Positions 16,303-24,433 of a stretch of 40,188 nt of DNA are shown in pieces. The translations under genes and the position numbers were made by a program. The stretch spans positions 1-40,188 of the forward strand of contig JAZLEZ010000057.1 of the NCBI GenBank assembly GCA_045615505.1, read 5' to 3'. Origin of the DNA: JAZLEZ01 sp045615505. GTDB taxonomy: Bacteria > Spirochaetota > Spirochaetia > Sphaerochaetales > Sphaerochaetaceae. The notes beneath the pieces are model-generated. The model was not told the DNA's origin. It ran no database searches and saw nothing but the letters and a program-made list of their open reading frames with translations. How positions within the stretch are numbered: position 1 is the stretch's first letter; every line of letters starts with the position of its first letter.

Positions 16303-16686
16303 TCAATTTAAAATTGCACTGATAAACCCGTCAAAGATGGCAAAAGACAGTATTTTTCCGCTTTCAAGATTCTTTACGGAGATTACATAAGTACCTTCCG
16401 AGCTGATTGAAGATCTGGAATACAAAGCCGATTCCATGGGAAGCGTATCAGAAAGAACAGATGAAAAAACCAGTGCAAGGTTTTTCTTGAAATCAGGATG
16501 CATATAGGTTTCGGCCCATTCAAAGCTGTATGGTTCGGAAACTGCCCTGCTGATGAAAATATGCTGTTCGGAAGAATCCGAAGAAACACACTGCCCCAAT
16601 TCATTATCCGTAGGATAGACAAGAACCTGTGCACCGAGGAGTGAAAAAGACAATAATACAAAAAGTAAGGTTATAATTTTCTTCAC
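16303..16686 (-). CDS. Small secreted protein of unknown function
   Basis: A 127-residue protein with a clear signal peptide (KKIITLLFVLLSFSLLGAQ, probable cleavage after LLGA) and a soluble remainder of about 108 residues. No domain was recognised. The body contains ISRAVSEPYSFEWAETYMHP and ends in an apolar strand, FAIFDGFISAILN. The start codon is GTG (16686) with no good SD. It diverges from the HD gene, and the 60-bp gap holds dense inverted repeats. The tRNA promoter overlaps the end of this gene region. Confidence 0.75.
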   Translation of the reverse strand: MKKIITLLFVLLSFSLLGAQVLVYPTDNELGQCVSSDSSEQHIFISRAVSEPYSFEWAETYMHPDFKKNLALVFSSVLSDTLPMESALYSRSSISSEGTYVISVKNLESGKILSFAIFDGFISAILN

Positions 16687-16711
16687 TGCTACATTTTTAA
16701 TTGTTTTCCGA

Positions 16712-16742
16712 CTTGTTTACAAGCGCTTTTGCAAGTTATTAT
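16712..16742 (+). promoter_or_regulatory. Divergent promoter region upstream of the HD gene
   Basis: Plus strand: -35-like TTGTTT (16713-16718), 18-bp spacer, -10 TATTAT (16737-16742), six bases before the ATG at 16749. The stretch CTTGTTTACAAG followed by CTTTTGCAAG (16712-16735) is rich in short inverted CTTG/CAAG repeats that could be an operator. The opposite strand of the same stretch could serve the divergent secreted-protein gene. Confidence 0.45.
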
Positions 16743-16748
16743 TTTTCT

Positions 16749-17957
16749 ATGGCTTCAGAAACTGAAAAAATTACCAATTACCTGTTCTCGTGTTTTTCGG
16801 AAACAATCCGTGATCCGCTGTGGAAAGATGTACTTTTCACCCCGCAGATACTGAAAATTACAGAACATCCGCAGTTCAGAAAACTGTCCGGAATCAGACA
16901 ATTAGGCCCTGCAAGCCTTATCTATCCCGGGGCAGTACATACAAGACTCTCACACTGTATAGGAGTATTTCACATAGGCAGGAAGATATTGCTCACACTT
17001 CTGAAACAGGGCGATTTCCGTTTTTCAGAAACAGGCGTCAATTCCTTTCTCTGTGCCTGTCTTTTACACGATTTAGGACATTTTCCATTTGCTCATTCCC
17101 TTAAAGATGTTGTCAAAAGGACCCATGAATCCCTTGCAACCGATATAATTACCGGAGATGAAGACCTGTCTGCACTCATCAGGGATGCCGGAGCGGATAT
17201 CAGACAGGTCTGTATGATTATTGATTCTGATTACGGAGAAACAAATGACAGGGAAACCCTTTTGTTTCAGAACCTTTTAAGCGGAGCTCTGGATCCTGAT
17301 AAACTGGATTATCTGTGCAGGGATGCATATTTTTGCGGAGTGCCGTACGGAATTCAGGATGTTTCATGGATTACGGAACACATCATGAATGTGGATGTGT
17401 ATCCTGCTCTTTCTGTAAAAAATGCCGCATCGATAGAGCATCTGCTTTTCTCAAAATACCTGATGTACAGGAATGTTTACTGGCACGAGAAAACTCGTTG
17501 TGCCACTGCAATGGTAAGAAGTGCAGTCGTAAATGCATTAAAGGACGGAATTCTGGAAGAACAGGACTTGTATTTTCTTGATGATGAACAGTTTATGACT
17601 TTGTGCAGATCCAAGAATTACAAACCTTTCAAACTTATTGAACAATCAAAATCCGGGCAACTGCTGTACACGAACAGGACTTTCTCATGCCCTGAGAGTT
17701 TTACGGAAAACGACAGACTGATTTACCTTAAAGATGCAATAGAAAAACTCAAAGACAGATGCCCGGAATACAGTGTAATCGTTGATGTGCCGGAACCGAT
17801 TTCCTTTGAAAGCAACCTCAAACTTGTAAATGAAAACGGAAATGTAACTGTATTTTCTGAAACGGACAATGTATTTGCAACGGAAAATGTATCACGCGCA
17901 TTTACAAAAACTCTGAGAAAAATCAGGATTTATTCACCTGTAAAAGAGGCTCTTTGA
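16749..17957 (+). CDS. HD-domain phosphohydrolase (COG1078-like)
   Basis: A 402-residue cytoplasmic protein of the HD superfamily, dNTPase/YwfO-like branch. Metal-binding residues are visible as HTRLSHCIGVFHIG (His64, His69) and CLLHDLGHFPFAHSL (His107-Asp108, with His116 downstream). ALDPDKLDYLCRDAYFCGV follows near 185-205, typical of COG1078. These enzymes hydrolyse nucleotides or related phosphates, but the substrate is unknown here. I chose ATG 16749. A TTG at 16701 would extend the N-terminus by 16 apolar residues without homology sense. No SD precedes 16749, but a TATTAT -10 sits six bases upstream. The stop overlaps the ttcA start by one base. Confidence 0.88.
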   Translation: MASETEKITNYLFSCFSETIRDPLWKDVLFTPQILKITEHPQFRKLSGIRQLGPASLIYPGAVHTRLSHCIGVFHIGRKILLTLLKQGDFRFSETGVNSFLCACLLHDLGHFPFAHSLKDVVKRTHESLATDIITGDEDLSALIRDAGADIRQVCMIIDSDYGETNDRETLLFQNLLSGALDPDKLDYLCRDAYFCGVPYGIQDVSWITEHIMNVDVYPALSVKNAASIEHLLFSKYLMYRNVYWHEKTRCATAMVRSAVVNALKDGILEEQDLYFLDDEQFMTLCRSKNYKPFKLIEQSKSGQLLYTNRTFSCPESFTENDRLIYLKDAIEKLKDRCPEYSVIVDVPEPISFESNLKLVNENGNVTVFSETDNVFATENVSRAFTKTLRKIRIYSPVKEAL

Positions 17958-18769
17958 TGAAAGAACCGATAACAAGCTGCTATGACAGCAGCAAATTATC
18001 ATACAGAAATCTCATTGAAGGAAATATGCAGCCGTGGGTGATGCGTTTCATCAAAGCCGTAGGAAAAGGAATAAACGATTTTGATATGATAAGAGACGGG
18101 GAAACCGTTCTTCTTGGAGTATCCGGAGGCAAAGACAGCCTTGCAATGGCTCTGGCCCTCTCTTTAAGAAGAAAATGGCTTCCCATAAACTACAATCTCA
18201 AGGCAATAATGATTAACTGGACAGAACATCCCATAGAAGAAACATCCGAAGAAAGATTGAAAGAATACTTCAATGCTCTTGATATAGAATTTGAAATCAG
18301 AGATGAAACCCAGTTCCCTTCATCCTTCAAAGATGATTTCAACTGCTATCTGTGTTCCAGAAACAGACGCAGAATCTTGTTTGAAATTGCACATAAAGAA
18401 GGATACCGCCTGATAGCAATGGGTCATCATCTGGATGACCTTGTTGAAACAACTATGATGAATCTGTTTTTCAGAGCAGAATTTGCCACAATGAATCCGG
18501 TACAGGAATTCTTCGACGGTAAACTGTATGTTATAAGACCAATGATACAGGTACATGAAAGCACAATCAGAAGACTATCCGAAATATATGACTTACCTAC
18601 AGTCAAACCGGTCTGTCCATACGACAGAACAAACATAAGAGCCGATCTGAAACCGATTGTAAAAGAACTTTGCTCGATAAACAAACTTGCAAGAGAGCAT
18701 GTTTATAACTCACATGATTACTCAAATTGCAGAATTAAGAGGGATGAAAATGGCAATTGTCAAACTTGA
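17957..18769 (+). CDS. ttcA: tRNA 2-thiocytidine synthase, TtcA-like
   Basis: ATP-dependent thiolase making 2-thiocytidine-32 in certain tRNAs. 270 residues. The PP-loop SGGKDS is at 56-61. CYLC (Cys130, Cys133), followed by SRNRRRILF, and MGHHLDDLVETTMMN match the TtcA family, as does the later CPYDR (third Cys). The cysteines bind an Fe-S cluster in characterised TtcA proteins. The ATG overlaps the HD stop (TGATG) and has AAAGAGG upstream, so it is translationally coupled. Its 3' end overlaps mutL by 20 bp. Confidence 0.9.
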   Translation: MKEPITSCYDSSKLSYRNLIEGNMQPWVMRFIKAVGKGINDFDMIRDGETVLLGVSGGKDSLAMALALSLRRKWLPINYNLKAIMINWTEHPIEETSEERLKEYFNALDIEFEIRDETQFPSSFKDDFNCYLCSRNRRRILFEIAHKEGYRLIAMGHHLDDLVETTMMNLFFRAEFATMNPVQEFFDGKLYVIRPMIQVHESTIRRLSEIYDLPTVKPVCPYDRTNIRADLKPIVKELCSINKLAREHVYNSHDYSNCRIKRDENGNCQT

Positions 18770-20444
18770 TAAAATAGTAGCTTCCCGTATCGCGGCAGGA
18801 GAAGTCGTTGACAGACCTGCATCAATTGTAAGAGAACTGATGGATAATTCAATAGACGCTCAGGCCTCTAAAATTACCGTAAACCTGGAAGAAGGAGGAA
18901 TAAAGAGCGTATGCGTATCCGATAACGGGAAAGGCATTGCCAAAGAAGATCTTCCGCTGGCATTTGAAAATCACGCTACAAGCAAGATAAAAACGATAGA
19001 AGATTTGTTCAATCTGCATACTCTGGGATTCAGAGGAGAAGCACTGCCGAGCATTGCAGCCTGTTCAAAACTTACAGTATCTTCAAACGGGTGGAAAATT
19101 ACATCCGATAACGGAATAAAAGGAGATATTATTCCGGGTGCAGTTGGCATAGGAACAGCAGTATTATCGGAGAATCTTTTTGAAAACATTCCGGCAAGAA
19201 AACAGTTTCTCAAACGCCCTTCAGCAGAATTGGCTGAGTGCAGAAAAGTCTTTTTGGAGAAGGCTCTGGGATTTGAGAACATTGAATTTATTTTCATATC
19301 AGACAATGAGATGCTCCTTGATTTAAAGCCTGCGCAAAAGAAACAACGCGTTCTTGACATTATGAGTCTGGATAAAAATTTTGTCCGCGTTGACACACAG
19401 TCTATGACAGAATCGGAGGATCCTATAAAACTGTTTGCAGTATGTTCTTCACCTGCGCAGTACAAAAAAGACAGATCTCAGATAAAAATATTTCTCAATG
19501 GCAGAATCATAGACTGCTTTGCAATGGTTCAGGTAATAGTAAATGCCTACTCCATAGCTCTTCCCGGAGGCGCTTTCCCGTATTTTTACCTTTTCATTGA
19601 AGATTTGCCTTCTTTGATTGATTTCAACATTCATCCGACAAAACGCGAGTGCAAAATCAGAAACCAAAATTCAATCTATGCTCCTTTGACAAGAATGATA
19701 AGGAATGGCCTTGTACCTCAGAAAAAGAGACAGGAAAATGTTACACAAGAGAAACTCCGACCGGTTACCTACACGAATACAGTAAAACAGAAAGAGACAC
19801 ATTTAAGCGATATTTCGTTTGATCCCAGATGGTTTGAGAATGCAAAAAGCGTATTGGCTGCAAAAACAGAAAAAAATCAGGAGAAAGAACAGAAAAAAGA
19901 ATCATACGATTACAGATATTTAGGGCAGGTTTTCAATACATTTCTCTTAGTGGAAAAGAATAACGAAATTCTGTTCATAGATCAGCATGCAGCCCACGAG
20001 CGCCTGCTCTACGATGAAATCACTTCCAATACAGACAGGCAGATTCTTGCAGTTCCTTATCGTTTTGAAACAGATGTCAGTGTGGATGATTTTCTCACGG
20101 AAAACAGTTTCATATATTCCGATTTGGGGATAATTCTTGTACGAATAGAACCCATGGTATGGGAAATCACGGAAATTCCGGCCCAATGCAGAAAAAATGA
20201 AGAGAACATCGTTTCTTTCATAAAAACGGCAACCGGAGATATCGAAGAAGCAAAAAAAGGGCTGTTTGCCGTAATTGCCTGCCATACAGCCGTAAAAGCC
20301 GGGGATATACTGGATGATATAACAGCCAAAGCCCTTATTGATAAAGTTTTCAATCTTGATGCTATGCTATGCCCTCACGGACGAAGTTTTGTATATTCGA
20401 TTTCAAAGGAAAAACTATTTGAGCTGGTCGGAAGAACCATCTGA
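18750..20444 (+). CDS. mutL: DNA mismatch repair protein MutL
   Basis: 564 residues. The GHKL ATPase core covers the first 330 residues: RELMDNSIDAQ with catalytic Glu29, DNGKGI near 60, HATSKI and TLGFRGEALPSIA. The C-terminal dimerisation domain carries the endonuclease motif DQHAAHERLLYDE (about residue 410), plus ACHTAVKAGD and CPHGRSFVYS near the end. It is therefore an endonuclease-type MutL, as in bacteria lacking MutH. I chose ATG 18750 because AGAGGG lies 6 nt upstream; the open frame extends to 18687 inside ttcA but lacks family homology there. No mutS is in the window. The 3' end overlaps the convergent lipoprotein gene by 30 bp. Confidence 0.96.
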   Translation: MAIVKLDKIVASRIAAGEVVDRPASIVRELMDNSIDAQASKITVNLEEGGIKSVCVSDNGKGIAKEDLPLAFENHATSKIKTIEDLFNLHTLGFRGEALPSIAACSKLTVSSNGWKITSDNGIKGDIIPGAVGIGTAVLSENLFENIPARKQFLKRPSAELAECRKVFLEKALGFENIEFIFISDNEMLLDLKPAQKKQRVLDIMSLDKNFVRVDTQSMTESEDPIKLFAVCSSPAQYKKDRSQIKIFLNGRIIDCFAMVQVIVNAYSIALPGGAFPYFYLFIEDLPSLIDFNIHPTKRECKIRNQNSIYAPLTRMIRNGLVPQKKRQENVTQEKLRPVTYTNTVKQKETHLSDISFDPRWFENAKSVLAAKTEKNQEKEQKKESYDYRYLGQVFNTFLLVEKNNEILFIDQHAAHERLLYDEITSNTDRQILAVPYRFETDVSVDDFLTENSFIYSDLGIILVRIEPMVWEITEIPAQCRKNEENIVSFIKTATGDIEEAKKGLFAVIACHTAVKAGDILDDITAKALIDKVFNLDAMLCPHGRSFVYSISKEKLFELVGRTI

Positions 20445-20816
20445 CACAACAGAAAAAGTGTCTGAAACAGTTCTTCCGTCTCCGTAAATCAGTTCCACAA
20501 ACCACTCTCCGAAAGGAAGAACCATACCTTTGGGAATAGCTATGCCGTCGTAACCTATGAAATTGTTTCCGTCAATCAGGATTTTTTCAGGAGCTACACT
20601 CCAAACAAGGGATTCAGAAGGATCCTTGACTGTCATTTTTGTTTTTTTAAGATCCGGAATATCTGCGCTGAGAAATATCTTCAGACAAGTCTCACCGTTT
20701 TCTGCAATGTAAGCTTCATAATCACAGTTGCGGATGGTAATTTCTTCCCTTCTGCATGAAAGCAATGAGAAAAAACACATCAAAACTACAAATACGATTT
20801 CAGTTGTTTTCTTCAT
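20415..20816 (-). CDS. Putative lipoprotein of unknown function
   Basis: A 133-residue protein with a lipoprotein signal: MKKTTEIVFVVLMCFFSLLSC, lipobox LLSC with Cys21. The mature part is about 113 residues and looks like one beta-sandwich-type unit (EAYIAENGETCLKIFLSADI, then GEWFVELIYGDGRTVSDTFS). No domain was recognised. The start overlaps the end of the acyltransferase gene by 17 bp, so the two form one unit. Its 3' end runs 30 bp into mutL from the other strand. Confidence 0.8.
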   Translation of the reverse strand: MKKTTEIVFVVLMCFFSLLSCRREEITIRNCDYEAYIAENGETCLKIFLSADIPDLKKTKMTVKDPSESLVWSVAPEKILIDGNNFIGYDGIAIPKGMVLPFGEWFVELIYGDGRTVSDTFSVVSDGSSDQLK

Positions 20817-21951
20817 AAATTCTTGATTTTACAGGATTTGCATAAGCATTATAGACAAAATTCACAGTTTCTTCATTCAATCCTTTGTAATGCTTTATGA
20901 AATTCTTGGTATTCATCTGCAAATATTTATCTTCAAAAAGCTTTGTTCCGTTTACCAAATCATAAGCAAAATAGTTTGTATCAAACAGTTTGTAGAGAAG
21001 ATGAATCTGACGGTCTATCTCACGAACACCACTGCGTATGTCACAGCAATCTGAAACTTCTTTTCCGACTGAGATGTTGACATCTCCTTTGTAGTGTCTT
21101 ATACCCCGTACCATATCAAGAACATCTTCGTATTTTTTCTTTTTGTAGATGTTGTAACAACCCTCATCTCTGAGTTTTCTGATTTCTTCGTGGCTCTTCG
21201 AGACATCACAAGGGTCGTACTGGTAGCTTATTGCAACGGGAGTAATATGCATACGGCTGAAAAATTCCTCTATGCTGATTCCGTCTTCCCTGAATGAAAG
21301 ATAAAGCATTTTGAGAATGGCAGGGCTGGTATTATCAACTCCGTCTTTGGATCGACCGCTTTTCTGGGCAATCCAGACGGACCTTTTCTTGTCCTCTATG
21401 CAGTGCTTCAGGTAATAGCTGAGTCTGAGAGTTTCGTTTTTGAGTTCTGCGGCAGAAGTAAGATTTCTTCGTACTGTGATTGCTCCGTTTGTTTTGAACA
21501 TATCGGTGACAAATTGATTTGCAAGCAAATTGTCTCCTATAACCATCTCACAAGGTTCCTTCCCTGAGCGGTAAAGAGCCAAGTCCAAAAGAGCCGTATC
21601 CAAGACGATATCCCTGTGATTTGAAATATAGACATGCGGAATGTCGTCACTTTCTTCAATGCCGCTGAAAGAAAAATTGTTGATACTTGAAGATTCGACC
21701 ATATCCAGAAACAGTTCACAGACGATTTTTTCCTGAACATCAGTGTAATTCTCAACCTCATCAAGCATTTTTCTGAGGAATCTTTTTGCCTGAATGGACT
21801 TCCATTTATTTGTAAAACGGCCTCTTCTGGAGATTATATCCGTAAAATTATCCAGAAACTGAGGATAAAGTTTCAATCGTTCCACGGCATCTTTGAATTC
21901 TTTTCCTTCAAATGGACTGATATCGCTGAAATTCCACTTTTTGTCACTCAT
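20800..21951 (-). CDS. PlsC-like glycerolipid acyltransferase
   Basis: A 383-residue protein without clear membrane helices. The acyltransferase motif 1 appears as SNHRDIVLD (about residue 107). Motif 2/3-type segments follow: TNGAITVRR (about 153), WIAQKSGRSKDG (about 195) and ITPVAISYQYDP (about 236). The spacing from His to the downstream Asp is one residue longer than the usual HX4D, as in a branch with an NHRDIVLD signature. It probably transfers acyl groups to glycerol phosphate or a related lipid at the membrane. It overlaps the lipoprotein gene and is divergent from the dehydrogenase at 22061. Confidence 0.78.
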   Translation of the reverse strand: MSDKKWNFSDISPFEGKEFKDAVERLKLYPQFLDNFTDIISRRGRFTNKWKSIQAKRFLRKMLDEVENYTDVQEKIVCELFLDMVESSSINNFSFSGIEESDDIPHVYISNHRDIVLDTALLDLALYRSGKEPCEMVIGDNLLANQFVTDMFKTNGAITVRRNLTSAAELKNETLRLSYYLKHCIEDKKRSVWIAQKSGRSKDGVDNTSPAILKMLYLSFREDGISIEEFFSRMHITPVAISYQYDPCDVSKSHEEIRKLRDEGCYNIYKKKKYEDVLDMVRGIRHYKGDVNISVGKEVSDCCDIRSGVREIDRQIHLLYKLFDTNYFAYDLVNGTKLFEDKYLQMNTKNFIKHYKGLNEETVNFVYNAYANPVKSRIYEENN

Positions 21952-21988
21952 AAAAATATAATATCACAATATCAGAAATAAACAAAGT

Positions 21989-22017
21989 TTGACCGTTTTG
22001 CAACATATTGCTACAAT
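21989..22017 (+). promoter_or_regulatory. Strong sigma-70-type promoter of the dehydrogenase gene
   Basis: -35 TTGACC (21989-21994), 17-bp spacer, -10 TACAAT (22012-22017), followed by a UTR of about 37 nt with AAAGGAGA before the ATG. It is one of the closest consensus matches in the window. Confidence 0.78.
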
Positions 22018-22060
22018 GGCTTTATAAAACAGATATCAATAAGGCAAAAGGAGACAAACA

Positions 22061-22960
22061 ATGCTTATTCTTATTTCCGATGCATTTGATGCATCTCTCG
22101 AAGGAAAGCTCAAGGCTTTCGGCGAAGTAACAACAGACAAGGCAAAGGTCTGCGACGCAGATGTAATTCTTGTTCGTGCAAAGACTATCTGTGATAAAGC
22201 TTACATTGACGGTCTTAAGAACTGTAAGCTGATTATCAGAGGTGGTGTCGGAATTGACAATATCGACAAGGCTTATGCAGAATCAAAGGGTATCATCGTA
22301 AAGAACACACCTAAAGCAAGCGGAATTGCAGTAGCAGAACTCACATTCGCTCTCATGCTCAGTGTTCCCAACCATATTCCGATGTACCACAACGGAATGA
22401 CAAACGGTCAGTGGCTCAAGTCAACAAAAAGAACAGAGCTCTTCGGAAAGACAATCGGTTTCATCGGTATGGGTAATATTGCAAGACAGGTTGCCAAAAG
22501 ATGCCTCGCATTCGGAATGAATGTCGTAGGATATGATGTATTCCCGATGGAAGTTGAAGGCGTAAAGATGGTAAAGACACCTGAAGAAGTCGTTGCAGAA
22601 GCAGATTATATTTCTCTTCATGTGCCCGGAACACCTGAAACAGAAGGAATGGTAAACAAAGACCTCATCTCAAAGATGACAAAAAAGCCGGTTCTCATCA
22701 ACACATGCCGTGGAAAGGTTATCAATGCACAGGATGTAAAAGATGCTCTTGACAGCGGTGCTCTCAGCTGGTATGCAGCAGATGTTTACCCTACAGACGA
22801 TGCAGAAAAGCTCTTCTCAATGGACTATCCTATTCTCAAGAGCGACAAGGTAACACTCACACCTCATGTCGGTGCAAACAGTGTTGAAAACCTTCTCAGA
22901 ATCGGTGATGAAATCGTTGCAACAATTTCATCCCTCAAAGAAGAAGGAAAGCTCGCATAA
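22061..22960 (+). CDS. D-isomer 2-hydroxyacid dehydrogenase (3-phosphoglycerate dehydrogenase-like)
   Basis: A 299-residue NAD-dependent dehydrogenase of the SerA/D-lactate group, most like 3-phosphoglycerate dehydrogenases without a C-terminal ACT domain. RGGVGIDNIDKAYAESKG, the Rossmann loop GFIGMGNIARQ, the Arg-containing NTCRGKVIN, the acidic ADVYPTDD and the His-containing LTPHVGANSVE are all present. These account for the catalytic Arg, Glu/Asp and His. Codon use is strongly biased to AAG, GCA and CTC compared with neighbours and the promoter and SD are near-consensus, so it is probably highly expressed. The Lrp-type regulator 4 bp downstream may respond to an amino acid made by this pathway (inference). 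Confidence 0.9.
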   Translation: MLILISDAFDASLEGKLKAFGEVTTDKAKVCDADVILVRAKTICDKAYIDGLKNCKLIIRGGVGIDNIDKAYAESKGIIVKNTPKASGIAVAELTFALMLSVPNHIPMYHNGMTNGQWLKSTKRTELFGKTIGFIGMGNIARQVAKRCLAFGMNVVGYDVFPMEVEGVKMVKTPEEVVAEADYISLHVPGTPETEGMVNKDLISKMTKKPVLINTCRGKVINAQDVKDALDSGALSWYAADVYPTDDAEKLFSMDYPILKSDKVTLTPHVGANSVENLLRIGDEIVATISSLKEEGKLA

Positions 22961-22964
22961 TAAT

Positions 22965-23414
22965 ATGAAACTTGATGATACGAACAGAGAGATTATCAGA
23001 AGACTCATTGACGGAAGAAAAGCTTTCAGTGCAATTGCCGAGGAAATCGGAATAACCGAAAACACGGTAAGAGCAAGGGTCAACAAGATGATTGAGGACG
23101 GAATTCTGACAATCAGCGGTCTTGTTGATCCTCAACAGCTTCCGGAAATGCAGATTGTACTTATGGGAGTAAAACTCAGTACACTCAATCTGGAAGAAAA
23201 AGCCAAGGAATTCCTCAGACTTAAAGGTGTTATTTCCGTTGAGGTTGTTACAGGGCGTTATGACCTTATTGTTCATTTGGTTACATCTTCTAATGATGAC
23301 GAAAGTCTTCTTGATTTCTTCAAGAATCAGCTTTCCAAGATAAAAGATGTATCTGATGTTGAATCTTTTGTCGTATATCAGTCTCACAACTACAAAATTC
23401 CGTACATTCTCTAG
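22965..23414 (+). CDS. Lrp/AsnC-family transcriptional regulator
   Basis: A 149-residue DNA-binding protein. The N-terminal winged helix-turn-helix is at about residues 1-50 (DDTNREIIRRLIDGRKAFSA, then TENTVRARVNKMIEDGIL). The RAM/AsnC ligand-binding domain follows (about 60-145; VISVEVVTGRYDLIVHLVTS). The ATG at 22965 is 5 nt after the dehydrogenase stop. The best SD-like stretch, AAGGAAAG, is rather distant, so coupling to the upstream gene is likely. An effector amino acid and target sites cannot be read from the sequence. Confidence 0.9.
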   Translation: MKLDDTNREIIRRLIDGRKAFSAIAEEIGITENTVRARVNKMIEDGILTISGLVDPQQLPEMQIVLMGVKLSTLNLEEKAKEFLRLKGVISVEVVTGRYDLIVHLVTSSNDDESLLDFFKNQLSKIKDVSDVESFVVYQSHNYKIPYIL

Positions 23415-23422
23415 GGGATTGT

Positions 23423-24157
23423 ATGGAAAGGGAACTTCAGATTCAGGCTGTAGTGACAGACTCCGGAAAATACGGAGAACTTCATCGTTATGTAAACCTG
23501 TTTTCGCCGCAGTTGGGTCTGATAAAAGCAGTTATTTTCGGAGGTCGCAAGGGAAAAAACACTTCTCTTGCGCCTCTTTTTTCTTTCGGTACAATTCAGC
23601 TCTATCACAATCCTGTTAAAGATGAGTATTCGGTTGTAGAGGAAGACTGCTCATTTATTGCAGAAAAAATCAAAACCGATATAAGCGCAACATATACTGC
23701 CTCATATTTCTGTGAATTGTTGAACTGCATAAATACGGACAATCCTGAAAGTCTTTACATCCTTGTGACAAAAGCGCTGACTCTTCTGGAAAACAATCCG
23801 GAAAAACACAGAAAAATCCTAATTGATTTTACATGGAGGTTCCTGATGATAAGCGGAGTTGCCTCAGACTTGAGTATATGCCCGGTTTGCGACAGAAAGC
23901 TTGATGATAAAGAAACTATGGGATTTGCATTGTCTATGTTCACACCGGTCTGTGAGGTCTGTTCCGATTATGACAGAATCCGGCTTACTCCGGGGGCCAG
24001 AAAGTATCTTTCCTACACACAATCCATGTCAATTGAAAAAGCATTTGAAATCGAGTTGCTGGAAGGGGCTACAGGCAGACTGACCGATTTTCTTTTGAAC
24101 TGGATTTCCGTTTTCTCGCAATGTCAGCTGAAAACTGTAAAAAGCGGACTTCTTTAA
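23423..24157 (+). CDS. recO: DNA repair protein RecO
   Basis: A 244-residue RecFOR pathway mediator. The N-terminal OB fold is at about residues 1-80 (QAVVTDSGKYGELHRYVNLF, GRKGKN). An alpha-helical part and a C-terminal zinc finger follow, with CPVC (about residue 153) and CEVC (about 174). GGGGA lies ahead of the ATG. It follows the Lrp gene by 8 nt and is read in the same direction as recJ, whose gene is separated by a 167-bp MITE-like element. RecO loads RecA on SSB-coated DNA; no recF or recR is in the window. Confidence 0.92.
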   Translation: MERELQIQAVVTDSGKYGELHRYVNLFSPQLGLIKAVIFGGRKGKNTSLAPLFSFGTIQLYHNPVKDEYSVVEEDCSFIAEKIKTDISATYTASYFCELLNCINTDNPESLYILVTKALTLLENNPEKHRKILIDFTWRFLMISGVASDLSICPVCDRKLDDKETMGFALSMFTPVCEVCSDYDRIRLTPGARKYLSYTQSMSIEKAFEIELLEGATGRLTDFLLNWISVFSQCQLKTVKSGLL

Positions 24158-24206
24158 TCTAAAAACTTGTAAATGCAGCGTGATTGGGTTAATCTCTAAA
24201 CTGTAG

Positions 24207-24224
24207 GAGGAATTTAAATTCCTC
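24207..24224. repeat. Perfect 18-bp palindrome in the recO-recJ gap
   Basis: GAGGAATTTAAATTCCTC reads the same on both strands. The rest of 24158-24248 holds no gene, no terminator with T-tract and no clear promoter. The palindrome could be an operator or a short hairpin. Confidence 0.75.
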
Positions 24225-24248
24225 ATGACTCGGTATTTTAATTATAAA

Positions 24249-24415
24249 GAGGTACTTTCAAAACTGATATTTGTGAAGATTGGATTTGAATTTTCGAAGA
24301 GAAAACCATTTTTGACAATTGACGCAATACTTTGCGTATTATGAAATTAGCAAAAATGTGTATTTAAACACAAAGGCAAATTCAAGATTTATGAAGGCAG
24401 TTTTGAAAGTACCTC
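24249..24415. mobile_element. MITE-like element, full 167-bp copy
   Basis: The terminal inverted repeats are perfect over 18 bp: GAGGTACTTTCAAAACTG at 24249-24266 and its inverse at 24398-24415. TAAA flanks both ends (24245-24248 and 24416-24419) as a 4-bp target duplication. The interior holds a perfect ACGCAA-TACT-TTGCGT hairpin (24322-24337), a TGTGT/ACACA inverted repeat and TTGACA/TATTAT promoter-like boxes with a 19-bp gap. No transposase is encoded. It sits 18 bp before the recJ ATG and separates recJ from recO. Confidence 0.88.
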
Positions 24416-24433
24416 TAAAGTGTAGATATATAG

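Noticed and set aside
24249..24415. A complete insertion sequence
   Set aside because: The element is only 167 bp and holds no transposase frame.
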